Notes under the pieces: model-generated
Seen by the model: only the letters and a program-made list of their open reading frames with translations
Told to the model about the DNA's origin: nothing
Databases searched by the model: none
From: Clostridiales bacterium
GTDB lineage: Bacteria; Bacillota; Clostridia; Christensenellales; UBA1242
NCBI GenBank assembly: GCA_015055515.1
Contig: SVIC01000004.1
Coordinates: 1 to 64,000, forward strand
Direction of reading: 5' to 3'
Length of the DNA stretch: 64,000 nucleotides
In this document: in pieces, positions 27,372 to 36,047 of the stretch
Numbering within the stretch: position 1 is the first letter of the stretch
Layout: every line of letters begins with the position of its first letter
Position numbers and translations under genes: made by a program

Positions 27372-27944
27372 TTATATATTTGCATTTTCTTTTGAATTTT
27401 CTCTTAACCTTTCCCAATCTTCCTTGGTAATAGCATAATATTCTGCCATATAAGATACATTATCTTTCTTTCTTGTAAATTCTTCGCTATGAGTAAATTT
27501 CATTCCACAAGATTGTTGTAATCTTTTTGAAGGAATATTGTCTGGGTGGCAAGAGCAAATTATCTTTTTAGCATCTAATTCACCAAAGAGATAGTCAAAA
27601 AAACAATTTAAAATTTGCTTACCATAACCTTTACCAACACACTTTTCGCCCATACCGACACCACCATCTTCCCAAACACCATCTTCAATTTCTATCATTG
27701 CGGCTTGTCCGATAGCTTCACCAGTTGCTTTTTCATAAATCATAAATGCTAAATGATCTTTTTGGAATGCGATTGTTTTATCCAATCTTTCTTGGGCTTC
27801 TTCTAAATTTTTTTGAGGAACCCACAACATAAATTTTGCAGGTACTTCACTACACCAATAGTTGTTATATATTGAATGCAGGTCTTCTTGTTTAGCTTTG
27901 CCTAAGATAAGGTCTTTTGTTTCCAATTGATTTTTAAATTCCAT
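27372..27944 (-). CDS. GNAT acetyltransferase (RimJ/RimL-like)
   Basis: 190-residue GNAT enzyme using acetyl-CoA. The order of motifs fits: AFMIYEKATGEAIGQAAMIEIE, then VGMGEKCVGKGYGKQILNC (the CoA-binding V-G-x-G-x-G-x-G loop), then NIPSKRLQQSCGMKF. The substrate is unknown; RimJ/RimL relatives include protein and antibiotic acetyltransferases. The start ATG follows AAGGAG. It is the cassette next to the intact tRNA-Arg and carries the 85-bp expression module upstream. Confidence 0.88.
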   Translation of the reverse strand: MEFKNQLETKDLILGKAKQEDLHSIYNNYWCSEVPAKFMLWVPQKNLEEAQERLDKTIAFQKDHLAFMIYEKATGEAIGQAAMIEIEDGVWEDGGVGMGEKCVGKGYGKQILNCFFDYLFGELDAKKIICSCHPDNIPSKRLQQSCGMKFTHSEEFTRKKDNVSYMAEYYAITKEDWERLRENSKENANI

Positions 27945-27949
27945 AATTC

Positions 27950-28034
27950 TTTCTCCTTAAATTCATTATAACACATATATTTCAAATTCGTATCAAAAAG
28001 AAATAAAAAACTGGAATTCATACTGAATTTCCAG
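27950..28034 (-). repeat. Cassette expression module, copy 2
   Basis: 85 bp, one base different from 26,066-26,150. Terminator-like hairpin, promoter and ribosome binding site for the GNAT gene, in that order on the minus strand. Confidence 0.85.
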
Positions 28035-28057
28035 TCTAAAAAGGTGGTGGCCCCATC

Positions 28058-28139
28058 AGGATTCGTCTATGCGAACGCAAGTTCGGATGCTTCGGGTGGC
28101 ACAAAGTGACGGGGTCCCGAATACAAATACATTTTATTG
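28058..28139 (-). repeat. Cassette head repeat, copy 2
   Basis: 82 bp, one base different from 27,022-27,103. It begins (minus strand) at the CCA of the intact tRNA-Arg and ends in a tRNA-like 3' end, GAATCCTGATGGGGCCACCA. Confidence 0.85.
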
Positions 28140-28214
28140 GTACGAGTGGCGGGACTCTAACCCACAACCCTCGGTTCCGAAGACCGATGCTCTATACAAT
28201 TGAGCTACACTCGC
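28138..28214 (-). tRNA. tRNA-Arg (anticodon TCG)
   Basis: Acceptor GCGAGTG / CACTCGT (first pair G-U), D-arm GCTC...GAGC, anticodon stem TCGGT / ACCGA with loop CTTCGGA (anticodon TCG), T-arm GTGGGTTAGAGTCCCGC, discriminator A and encoded CCA. All arms pair. Its 3' half recurs in the three cassette tails and its 5' half at 28,379-28,418. Confidence 0.93.
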
Positions 28215-28521
28215 ATATACTTGCAATACAAATGTACCGCAAGTTATTAAATTATTGTCGAGGAACCGAGTAGGGCTCCCGAAAAGATTATTTATAATAT
28301 TGTTGGGAAAAGGAGCAACAGACTTAATAGGCTGAGCGTTGCTGACTAGCAACCTGCCACACGGTCTGATTGCGACGCTCCGAAGACCGATGCTCTATTT
28401 TAGTTATGCTACACTCGCATAACATACATTTGGAATTTTACCAAATGCACTATTTATATCACATGGTTATAATTGACAACATGTATACACTTTTTGTCAA
28501 TATCTTCTATCGTTTGTGTCT
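28215..28521. other. Region between tRNA-Arg and ileS with duplicated tRNA 5' half
   Basis: No credible gene. On the minus strand a TTGTCA/TATAAA promoter-like pair lies near 28,450-28,480, then the 5' half of a tRNA-Arg (28,418-28,379, identical in the anticodon stem and loop), then about 165 bp of unrelated sequence with a GTTGCTGACTAGCAAC hairpin, then the intact tRNA. The original promoter thus lies before the broken half. Confidence 0.6.
28379..28418 (-). pseudogene. 5' half of tRNA-Arg
   Basis: GCGAGTGTAGC ... AGAGCATCGGTCTTCGGA matches the tRNA-Arg from its first base to the anticodon loop, with changes in the D-loop, then diverges abruptly. The break at the anticodon loop is the same point at which the 3'-half copies in the cassette tails begin. 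Confidence 0.8.
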
Positions 28522-31500
28522 TTAAGCCTTGTGTATAGCAATCTTTAATGACATATTATCGTACTCAAATACATCATCAGAATTTACATTAGATACCTTT
28601 ATATCAGTAGTCAATATATCTTGCATTATGCTTTCTTTCTGACCAAGGATAATATTCACTAATTTCTCATCTCCAGCAATCTCTATCACTATTCTGTCTG
28701 TAACCTCCAGAGTAGTTGCCTTTCTCATAGCCTGTACCTTAGATACGAACTCTCTGGCAATACCCTCGATCAACAACTCTTCTGTAATATGTGTATCCAA
28801 TACTATTGCTAGGCTTCCCTCTGTTGCAGATGCAAAGCCTTCCTTTTGAGTTACTGCAGATAGTATATCATCTGCTGTCAATACCACCTCTGTATCGGCT
28901 ACAGTAAATGTATAAGTACCATTTTCTGTTGCAGACATTATCTCTCTAGCATCAGCATTTAATAAGTATTCTCTGATAGCGCCTAGCACCTTACCATATT
29001 TTGGTCCTAGTGTTCTTAGATTTGGTTTCAAAGAATAGTTAACAAATTGGTCTAAGTTCTCATTCTCAACTATTTCTTTTACATTCAACTCTTCTTTGAT
29101 CTGATCTAATAGGTCATTAGATAGGTTGCTCTTGCCATTACCATCTGTTACATACAATTTTGATAATGGTTGTCTTATCTTAATATTAGATAGATTTCTA
29201 GCACTTCTACCTAATTCTGTGAACTTGTATGTCAATGCCATATCGCTAGTCAATTTCTCATCTATATACTTCTCATCCACAGTAGGATAATCGCATAGAT
29301 GCACGCTATCTGGTGCGCCCTTGTAGAAAGGTCTAGTGATATTCTGATATATTTCTTCTGTCACAAATGGTGCAAATGGTGCACATAGTCTAGTCAATCC
29401 GTCTAGCACTGTATATAGTGTTACAAATGCAGACTTCTTGTCCTCTGCAAATCCACTACCCCAGTATCTCTTCCTACATCTACGGATATACCAGTTAGAT
29501 AGATTATCTACAAATACTTGGATTTCCCTAGATGCCTCTGTGCAGTGATAAGCGTTCAATTCTTCTGTTACTTTTCTTACCAATTGGTTGTATTCAGACA
29601 ATATCCACTTGTCCATAATAGACAATTTGCAATCACTTAGCGTGTACTTGCTTGGATCAAACTCATCAATCTCAGCATATAGCACATAGAACGCATAGGT
29701 ATTCCATAATGTACCAAAGAAATTCTTGATAGTCTCTCCCGCACTCTTCACGCTCATAGGCTGATTGTTCCATGGCTGAGTTGTAGTATAAAAACTCCAT
29801 CTTACAGCATCAGCGCCCACCTCATCTATAATCTCTAGTGGTGGTCTATAGTTGCCTAGGCTCTTGGATAATTTCACACCATTGTCATCTACTACCATTC
29901 CATTTGCAATACAGTTACGGAATGGACTTGCACCAAATAGTGCTGTACCTAGTACTAACTGAGTATAGAACCAACCACGACATTGGTCCACGCCCTCAGA
30001 TATGAAGTTCGCTGGGAAACGCCTCTCGAACTCATCTTTGTTCTCAAATGGATAGTGGAACTGAGCAAATGGCATACTACCACTATCGTACCAGCAGTCT
30101 ATTACATCCGCCTCTCTTCTCATCACTCCGCCACATTTCTCGCAAGTTATGGTTACCTCATCTACATATGGCTTGTGCAACTCTATGTCATGGTCTAACC
30201 CGCAAAGAGTTCTTAGTTCCTCTCTGCTACCTATTACATGATAATGTCCGCACTCGCATTTCCATACAGGCAGTGGTGTTCCCCAATATCTGTCACGGCT
30301 CAAGCACCAGTCTATTACATTCTCTAACCAGTTGCCCATACGACCAGTCTTGATTGTATCTGGGAACCAATTCACACTCTTGTTATTGGCAATCAATTGA
30401 TCTTTGATAGCAGTAGTTCTTACAAACCAGCCATCTCTGGCAAAGTAGATTAGTGGTGATTTACATCTCCAGCAATGTGGATATTCGTGCTTGTGTTTTT
30501 CCAACTTGAATATCTTGCCATCACTCTTAAGGTCAAATGCAATCTCCTCATTCACCTCAAATACATTTCTGCCACTGTACTTGCCACAACCAGCCTTGAA
30601 ATTACCATCGCTACCTGCTAGTTGTACAAATGGTAGATTGTACTCCATGCCTACAGCGTTGTCATCAGCGCCATATGCTGGAGCAATGTGAACTATACCA
30701 GTACCATCTGTTAGCGTTACATACTCGGCACATGTTACATAATATCCTGTCTCTCTTGCTTTCTCTCCAGCAAAATCAAATAATGGCTCGTACTTTCTCC
30801 TCTCCAACTCTTTGCCGGTGTACTTTGCTACCACCTCGTAGTCTTTCTCAAAGTAATGCCCTATTAGCGCCTCTGCCATAATGTAGTTAACACCATCAAA
30901 GGTCAACTTCACATAAGTCTCCTTAGGATTAACCGCTAACGCAACGTTAGATGGCAATGTCCATGGAGTAGTTGTCCATGCTAGATAGTATGTGTTCTCT
31001 TCATCTAGTGCCTTGAACTTCGCTACAGCAGTCAGGTCATTTCTCTCCTTGTATCCTTGTGCCACCTCGTGACTAGACAGTGCAGTACCGCAACTAGGAC
31101 AACTAGGTAGTACCTTGTATCCCTTGTATAGTAGCCCCTTCTTGTCCAATTCCTTCAGGCTCCACCACACGCTCTCAATATAGTCATCATGGTATGTTAC
31201 ATAGCAGTCATCATCCATGTTAACGAAGTATCCTACTCTCTCACTAAAATCCTTCCATAGATCTACGTATTTCCATACATCTTTCTTGCACGCCTCAATG
31301 AACTTCTCTACACCATACTTCTCTATCTCTTGCTTGCCAGATATACCTATTTCCTTCTCTACAGATATCTCTACTGGTAGTCCGTGAGTATCCCAGCCAC
31401 CCTTACGTGGTACATAGTATCCCTGCATGGATTTCGCTCTGTTAAATACGTCCTTTAACGCTCTAGTTAGTACGTGGCCGGCATGAGGTATGCCGTTCGC

Positions 31501-31644
31501 TGTAGGAGGTCCCTCGAAGAACGAGAATATCTCCTTGCCCTTGTTGTGCTGTAAGCACTTTGACTTTACATCATTTTGTCGCCAGAAGGATAGTATTTCT
31601 TTTTCTGTCCTTGGCAAATTCAACTCTGCAACTTTCTTGTACAT
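28522..31644 (-). CDS. ileS: Isoleucyl-tRNA synthetase
   Basis: Charges tRNA-Ile, 1,040 residues as in the type-2/long bacterial class. HIGH motif as HAGH (residues 54-57, GIPHAGHVLT), KMSKS as KLSKSLGNYRPP near residue 590, and the central editing domain. No Zn-finger tail like that of E. coli is needed for this class; CPSC and CRC-type cysteines occur inside. I chose ATG 31,644 (MYKKVAEL), preceded by AAAGGAGAG; the open frame further upstream is the T-box leader. Regulation is by that leader. Confidence 0.96.
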   Translation of the reverse strand: MYKKVAELNLPRTEKEILSFWRQNDVKSKCLQHNKGKEIFSFFEGPPTANGIPHAGHVLTRALKDVFNRAKSMQGYYVPRKGGWDTHGLPVEISVEKEIGISGKQEIEKYGVEKFIEACKKDVWKYVDLWKDFSERVGYFVNMDDDCYVTYHDDYIESVWWSLKELDKKGLLYKGYKVLPSCPSCGTALSSHEVAQGYKERNDLTAVAKFKALDEENTYYLAWTTTPWTLPSNVALAVNPKETYVKLTFDGVNYIMAEALIGHYFEKDYEVVAKYTGKELERRKYEPLFDFAGEKARETGYYVTCAEYVTLTDGTGIVHIAPAYGADDNAVGMEYNLPFVQLAGSDGNFKAGCGKYSGRNVFEVNEEIAFDLKSDGKIFKLEKHKHEYPHCWRCKSPLIYFARDGWFVRTTAIKDQLIANNKSVNWFPDTIKTGRMGNWLENVIDWCLSRDRYWGTPLPVWKCECGHYHVIGSREELRTLCGLDHDIELHKPYVDEVTITCEKCGGVMRREADVIDCWYDSGSMPFAQFHYPFENKDEFERRFPANFISEGVDQCRGWFYTQLVLGTALFGASPFRNCIANGMVVDDNGVKLSKSLGNYRPPLEIIDEVGADAVRWSFYTTTQPWNNQPMSVKSAGETIKNFFGTLWNTYAFYVLYAEIDEFDPSKYTLSDCKLSIMDKWILSEYNQLVRKVTEELNAYHCTEASREIQVFVDNLSNWYIRRCRKRYWGSGFAEDKKSAFVTLYTVLDGLTRLCAPFAPFVTEEIYQNITRPFYKGAPDSVHLCDYPTVDEKYIDEKLTSDMALTYKFTELGRSARNLSNIKIRQPLSKLYVTDGNGKSNLSNDLLDQIKEELNVKEIVENENLDQFVNYSLKPNLRTLGPKYGKVLGAIREYLLNADAREIMSATENGTYTFTVADTEVVLTADDILSAVTQKEGFASATEGSLAIVLDTHITEELLIEGIAREFVSKVQAMRKATTLEVTDRIVIEIAGDEKLVNIILGQKESIMQDILTTDIKVSNVNSDDVFEYDNMSLKIAIHKA

Positions 31645-32020
31645 TTTTCTCTCCTTTAATATAAAAAAATTCCTTAGCAAAAACAAGATTTCGCTAAGGA
31701 AATTATACCACTTGTTAATGCCCTTGGAGCCATCACTCCTCACTTCTATAACGGGAAGTCCCGGCATGGCCTACTATGTATTCAGCCAGCGACTCTGAGA
31801 GTGATAACGCACCTAAGACTATCGATTGCCTTGCACCACCCAGCAACTCTCTTAATGTCACATCTTACCACGCCTTGTCTCTCATAATAGCGTCTTTTTA
31901 TAACTAGATAAATATTCAGTTGTCGCATTGCACTCAGGTGGCGGATAAAATCGCCACCCTTGTACAAATAATAATGTCATAGATTACACTGGTAATAATG
32001 TATACGTCATATAATCCTAA
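31645..32020 (-). promoter_or_regulatory. T-box leader of ileS
   Basis: On the minus strand the leader has a strong hairpin (GGTGGCGATTTTATCCGCCACC) at its start, stem I features (AGAGAGTTGCTGGGTGG TGC and a purine-rich distal loop), a possible ATC specifier near 31,803-31,805, and the T-box region with TGGT (31,707-31,710) before a strong terminator (31,663-31,702). TGGT would pair with the ACCA end of uncharged tRNA-Ile. The T-box consensus is degenerate, so the call rests on the overall layout upstream of ileS. Confidence 0.7.
31663..31702 (-). terminator. T-box terminator
   Basis: Stem TTCCTTAGC / GCTAAGGAA with T7, directly upstream of the ileS ribosome binding site. Confidence 0.85.
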
Positions 32021-32027
32021 CACCCAT

Positions 32028-32056
32028 ATATTACATAATTTTGAAATAGTTGTCAA
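32028..32056 (-). promoter_or_regulatory. Promoter of the ileS leader
   Basis: On the minus strand TTGACA (32,056-32,051), 17-bp spacer, TAATAT (32,033-32,028). Confidence 0.85.
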
Positions 32057-32149
32057 GTGTTTTTGTACTTTGCATTAACACACATGTTTTGATTAACAAT
32101 TACTTTATCTCTATATCCTAGTACAAATATAGTTTACACACTAATATTA

Positions 32150-33124
32150 TTAGTCTGCCAACTCATAATAATTAATTGTTGGATTGTCCTTTATTACCGC
32201 TAATCTTCTGTCTGCAATTTCTTTTGCTTCCATATATTCAGTTCTAACATCTTCTGCTACCTCGGTAGACATTTTGTTGATCCACTCTTCTGCAGTCTTA
32301 GGATCTTTCATCGCCTCGTTGTATTCTTCTTCCATCCTCTTCATATCCTCAATGCTGTAGTAGTATGGATTAGGAACTCCATTCCTAGACATCTCTCTGC
32401 CATATTCATCCCTTACTATCCCCAGCCTTGCATCTATCTTTTTCCTTCCTTCTGGCCCTGACTTCAATAACTCCAAATCTGCATCTATCTCTGCCCTAAT
32501 AGCATCATATCCTACTGCTTTCTTAAACAATTCTATTTCTTTTAATATTTTATCTCTATATAATACAGTTCCTATATGATTGCTGTTCTTAATTGCACTC
32601 TCAATCATTGGCATTGTCAATGGTAATAGATATTTGTCATTATCAAAGTTAATTGCCAGACCTTCCACTATATCAGGATCTTGCATGCACTGTTCTTTTG
32701 TAAATACCTGCTTTACCTTAGGCTTTTCCATCATGTAATAATAATCTTTATCATAAATTAAGCCTATTGAGGTATCGATTACCCATTTTCTGCCGCCACC
32801 AAAGTAACCTGTCTCTACAAATCCATGTCCGGCATAGTCTTTTCCTGCTGTTATTCTAAGCGACTCAATATCTGCGTGCACAACCACCGCATCATCGAAT
32901 GGTAACTGCATCAACCTTGCCCTGTCATAACAATGTCCATTGCACATTTCATTAACGAATAGCGTAATTGACGCAGGAAAACCACCAAAATTGTATGGTC
33001 TTAATCTATCAAATAATTCATCTGGGTAAGGGAAAATTTTGCCGTGCTTCACACCATAATCCATCATAAAATCCCTTAATTTTAACTTCGACCTATCTAT
33101 TATGCTCAAGCCTTCTTTTCTCAT
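32150..33124 (-). CDS. Transglutaminase-like cysteine protein
   Basis: 324 residues, no signal peptide. I do not recognise the family, but a Cys-His-Asp arrangement in transglutaminase order is visible: NGHCYDRARLM, then AGHGFVETGYFGG, then KWVIDTSIGLIYD, followed by a Tyr-rich stretch. The C-terminal third is helical and charged. Candidate functions are a peptidase or an acyl-transfer enzyme; this is inference from the triad alone. The start ATG follows AAGGATGATGGA. It is monocistronic, on the same strand as ileS and upstream of it. Confidence 0.55.
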   Translation of the reverse strand: MRKEGLSIIDRSKLKLRDFMMDYGVKHGKIFPYPDELFDRLRPYNFGGFPASITLFVNEMCNGHCYDRARLMQLPFDDAVVVHADIESLRITAGKDYAGHGFVETGYFGGGRKWVIDTSIGLIYDKDYYYMMEKPKVKQVFTKEQCMQDPDIVEGLAINFDNDKYLLPLTMPMIESAIKNSNHIGTVLYRDKILKEIELFKKAVGYDAIRAEIDADLELLKSGPEGRKKIDARLGIVRDEYGREMSRNGVPNPYYYSIEDMKRMEEEYNEAMKDPKTAEEWINKMSTEVAEDVRTEYMEAKEIADRRLAVIKDNPTINYYELAD

Positions 33125-33349
33125 ATTCCATCATCCTTTTTTATCGAAACTTATTACCAAGCAACACAAAGTATCATTTGGTTATAACAACACATAATAT
33201 TTATTATACATATTATACCATACCCATATTTGTAATTGCAATACCCACTTATGCCCCAGAACGACATAAATTTTTATATTCACTATTGACTTTTTCCTAC
33301 TCATTGTGTTACGATATAATACATTTGAAGAAATTAGGAGAAAATATAC

Positions 33350-33928
33350 ATGGCACAATACGAATACACCAATATGCTAGATTTATTAACAGAAAGAGTT
33401 GAGGCAATTGGAACAAGCAACGAAGATGAACTATTTGATTACAATCTAGAGTTAACAATGGAATATGCTGATGGCGAGACCATATATGGTCATATGCAGG
33501 ACAATATCCAGTATAACGCTATCAATGAGTCAGAGGTTAACTCATATGGTGACAATATTCTATACAATTCTGGTGCACTTACATTCCGTGATACATCACT
33601 AATTATAGACAATGAGGCTGTGAATACTTTTGTAGCAGATCTTATTGCAAATGGTGAAGATGATGTTATGGCAGATTACCCTAACCTAATATCATTCTTG
33701 GCTACTGCTAATGTTGAGGCTATTGCTAAGTTTGATGGCAAGATTTATTCTTGGATAGAGACTTGCAAGGAGACTTCTAGCGAAATGCTAAATAAAGAGA
33801 CAGATTATTCTGGAATGCAGTACAAGAAGTATTATTATAGAAAGCATAATCTAGCAAAGATGACAGATTGCTATAACAAACTAGCATCTTTTGCAAAAGA
33901 AAACTATTCCGATATGATTAGCGAATAA
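33350..33928 (+). CDS. Hypothetical protein, tandem paralogue A
   Basis: 192 residues, acidic, without signal peptide or membrane segment. Not recognised. It shares three blocks with the next gene: an N-terminal MA.Y...LL..RV, a central YPNLISFLATANVEAIAKF, and a C-terminal K....YNKLA.F. The start ATG follows TTAGGAG and a promoter TTGACT/TACGAT lies upstream. A strong terminator (33,931-33,967) separates it from the paralogue, so each is its own transcription unit. Confidence 0.7.
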   Translation: MAQYEYTNMLDLLTERVEAIGTSNEDELFDYNLELTMEYADGETIYGHMQDNIQYNAINESEVNSYGDNILYNSGALTFRDTSLIIDNEAVNTFVADLIANGEDDVMADYPNLISFLATANVEAIAKFDGKIYSWIETCKETSSEMLNKETDYSGMQYKKYYYRKHNLAKMTDCYNKLASFAKENYSDMISE

Positions 33929-33930
33929 GA

Positions 33931-33967
33931 TAAAAAAGCGATAAGGTAATTACCCTATCGCTTTTTT
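33931..33967 (+). terminator. Rho-independent terminator
   Basis: Stem AAAGCGATA(A)GG / CC(C)TATCGCTTT with T-run after paralogue A. Confidence 0.85.
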
Positions 33968-34069
33968 TATTTTTAATGACTTTAATTGCTTTTTTAGTTA
34001 AATTTTCTATTTTCTTAATAACTATGTTATTTATTTTCGTTATATACAGACTGTATTTTTTATTTATAC

Positions 34070-34099
34070 TTGACAAAGTATAGTGCTTTTTATTATACT
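34070..34099 (+). promoter_or_regulatory. Promoter of paralogue B
   Basis: TTGACA (34,070-34,075), 18-bp spacer, TATACT (34,094-34,099). Confidence 0.7.
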
Positions 34100-34135
34100 T
34101 ATAATAACAAATATTGTTATATAGGAGAAAATGAA

Positions 34136-34768
34136 ATGGCAAAATACACCGAAATAAGTTCTTTTGAACAATTATTATCACAAAGAGTTGCGGACTCTCA
34201 AAACCTAGAGAAGGAAGATAATTTGTCTGATAACATTGTAGAAATTTTTTGGGATAAGGAAGAATTCTCTAACCCAGATATGTTCATAAACACTATTACT
34301 GCGAACTTTAATAGACTAAGACTTCCAGGAGAAGAATCTACAGAAATTAATCAATTCCCTTTTAATAAGATTAAGGAACACCCAAAGAGTGTATCTTGTA
34401 AGAATAGTGAAATTCAAGATGAAATGAAATTCATTACAGAAGAGATTCAAGATGAAATAATGTCAAAGTATCCTAACCTAGTTACTTTCTTAGCTACTGC
34501 AGATGTAGATACATTGGCGAAATTTTCAGATAGAATACCTGAATGGATCAAAGGTTGCGAAAATAATTATCTAACATCCATTAAGTCTGCAGGATTAAGA
34601 CTAGACAATACTCATCTTGCATTGGCAAAAGATAGACAGGCTAAGATAATAGCTATGAAAGACAGCTATAACAAATTAGCAGATTTTACTAATCTTAAGG
34701 TGTCTCAACAATTAGATTTGCTTAATCTAGATGTTCCTACTGATACAAAAGAAGAAATGGGAGAATAA
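34136..34768 (+). CDS. Hypothetical protein, tandem paralogue B
   Basis: 210 residues from the chosen start (MAKYTEISSF); the frame is open further upstream but AGGAG at 34,123-34,127 supports 34,136. Shares YPNLVTFLATADVDTLAKF and SYNKLADF with paralogue A; between them the proteins have drifted far. Function unknown. Its promoter is near consensus and a strong terminator follows, so it is probably expressed alone. Confidence 0.7.
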   Translation: MAKYTEISSFEQLLSQRVADSQNLEKEDNLSDNIVEIFWDKEEFSNPDMFINTITANFNRLRLPGEESTEINQFPFNKIKEHPKSVSCKNSEIQDEMKFITEEIQDEIMSKYPNLVTFLATADVDTLAKFSDRIPEWIKGCENNYLTSIKSAGLRLDNTHLALAKDRQAKIIAMKDSYNKLADFTNLKVSQQLDLLNLDVPTDTKEEMGE

Positions 34769-34784
34769 AACCAAGCAAAAGAAT

Positions 34785-34822
34785 TAAAAGTGATAAGCAT
34801 TAATCCGCTTATCACTTTTTTT
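34785..34822 (+). terminator. Rho-independent terminator
   Basis: Stem AAAAGTGATAAGC / GCTTATCACTTTT with T-run. Confidence 0.85.
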
Positions 34823-34839
34823 GTCAATGATATATGCTG

Positions 34840-34978
34840 TACTATATATTATCGGAAGTTGGAGGAAAGCAGGCGTTAGCCTATTTTCATACAACTGATG
34901 TTTATTCAATCTATGTATCTACAATTTATTGTAGATTTGCGTTAGCAAACATAATTTGGAGCATAGTGAACAAATCAT
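34840..34978 (-). repeat. Intergenic structured repeat, copy 2
   Basis: Reverse complement of 1-127 with only a few differences. It starts, on the minus strand, directly after the stop codon of trpS. The hairpin around CTACAATAAATTGTAG has paired changes relative to CTACGATAAATCGTAG in copy 1 (a G-C pair replaced by A-T), which suggests the stem is kept by selection. Confidence 0.8.
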
Positions 34979-34979
34979 A

Positions 34980-35969
34980 CTATTTACAGCCAATAGCCTT
35001 ACGCACTCTGTCTAGTGTCTTTCTAGCAACTCGTCTTGCCTTCTCTGCACCTGCTCTTAAGATCTCATCCACTTCTGACCTGTGCGACATATAATAGTTA
35101 TATTTCTCCCTCATAGGAGTTATAAATCTGTTCATCACCTCGAATAACGCTTTCTTTGCATCGCCCCAGCCAATGCCAGAACTCAATCTTTTCTCAAACG
35201 CCTTTATTTCTTCCTCTGTAGCAAATAACTTGTATAATTTGTTGATTGTGCAATCCAGTGGCTTTGGATCGGTAGGAAGAGAACTATCGGTTACTATCCT
35301 ATTAATAGTCTTTTGCAATGTCTTTTCATCGCAGAATAGTGGTATAATGTTACCATAACTCTTAGACATCTTTCTGCCATCCAATCCCTCTAATGTTGCT
35401 ACTTCTTTCTCAATATGCTCCATAGGAGATTTCAATATATTGCCATACTTGATATTGAAATTATGTGCAATATCCCTAGCGATCTCAATGTGTTGCTTCT
35501 GATCTAGTCCTACTGGTACATAATCACTATCCACCAGCAATATATCTGCCGCCATTAATATTGGATAATTATATAATCCCATATTAATGCCCTCATCGGC
35601 AGTAACACCAGCCTCCGCATTCTTCTCTACAATGGCCTTGTATGCATGGGCTCTGTTCATCAACCCTTTAGGTGTGACATTACATAATATCCAATTCAGT
35701 TCAAATGTCTCTGGCACATCCGACTGCTTGTAGAACACTACCTTATTAGGATCCAGTCCGCAAGCAAGCCATGTAGAAGCTAACTCATATGTATAATCTA
35801 CCAACTCTTTTCCAGTCTGCAGACTAGTCAATGCGTGATAATCTGCAATAAAATAATACGCTTCATTGTCCGCACTATTGCTAAATTCAATAGCAGGCTT
35901 GATAGCACCAAAATAATTACCTATATGTGGTATGCCGGTTGGCTTAATACCAGTCAAATATCTCTTCAT
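34980..35969 (-). CDS. trpS: Tryptophanyl-tRNA synthetase
   Basis: Charges tRNA-Trp, 329 residues. Class I motifs GIPHIGNYFGAI (HIGH as HIGN) near the N-terminus and GRKMSKSYGN (KMSKS) near residue 200 are clear, as is the D-x-x-P-x-G-x-D-Q motif (PVGLDQKQH). Start ATG 35,969 has AAAGGG upstream; a GTG one codon earlier is possible. A promoter TTGACA/TAGGAT lies just upstream, so the transcript has almost no leader and no T-box or leader peptide, unlike ileS and tyrS. It runs into repeat copy 2. Confidence 0.96.
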   Translation of the reverse strand: MKRYLTGIKPTGIPHIGNYFGAIKPAIEFSNSADNEAYYFIADYHALTSLQTGKELVDYTYELASTWLACGLDPNKVVFYKQSDVPETFELNWILCNVTPKGLMNRAHAYKAIVEKNAEAGVTADEGINMGLYNYPILMAADILLVDSDYVPVGLDQKQHIEIARDIAHNFNIKYGNILKSPMEHIEKEVATLEGLDGRKMSKSYGNIIPLFCDEKTLQKTINRIVTDSSLPTDPKPLDCTINKLYKLFATEEEIKAFEKRLSSGIGWGDAKKALFEVMNRFITPMREKYNYYMSHRSEVDEILRAGAEKARRVARKTLDRVRKAIGCK

Positions 35970-36047
35970 CACATCATCCCTTTATATTCTAATACACCAA
36001 TCCTAGCACATCACCTCCCCATTTGTCAAGGAAGAATGCCTTAGGAC

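Noticed and set aside
25062-28214. CRISPR array or ordinary integron
   Set aside because: Repeats are about 1 kb apart and flank genes; no short spacer pattern and no attC-type core or integrase gene.
28134-28352. 72-codon frame across tRNA-Arg
   Set aside because: It reads through the tRNA gene on the same strand; typical spurious tRNA translation.
31782-31967. 61-codon frame upstream of ileS
   Set aside because: Lies in the structured T-box leader; no ribosome site.
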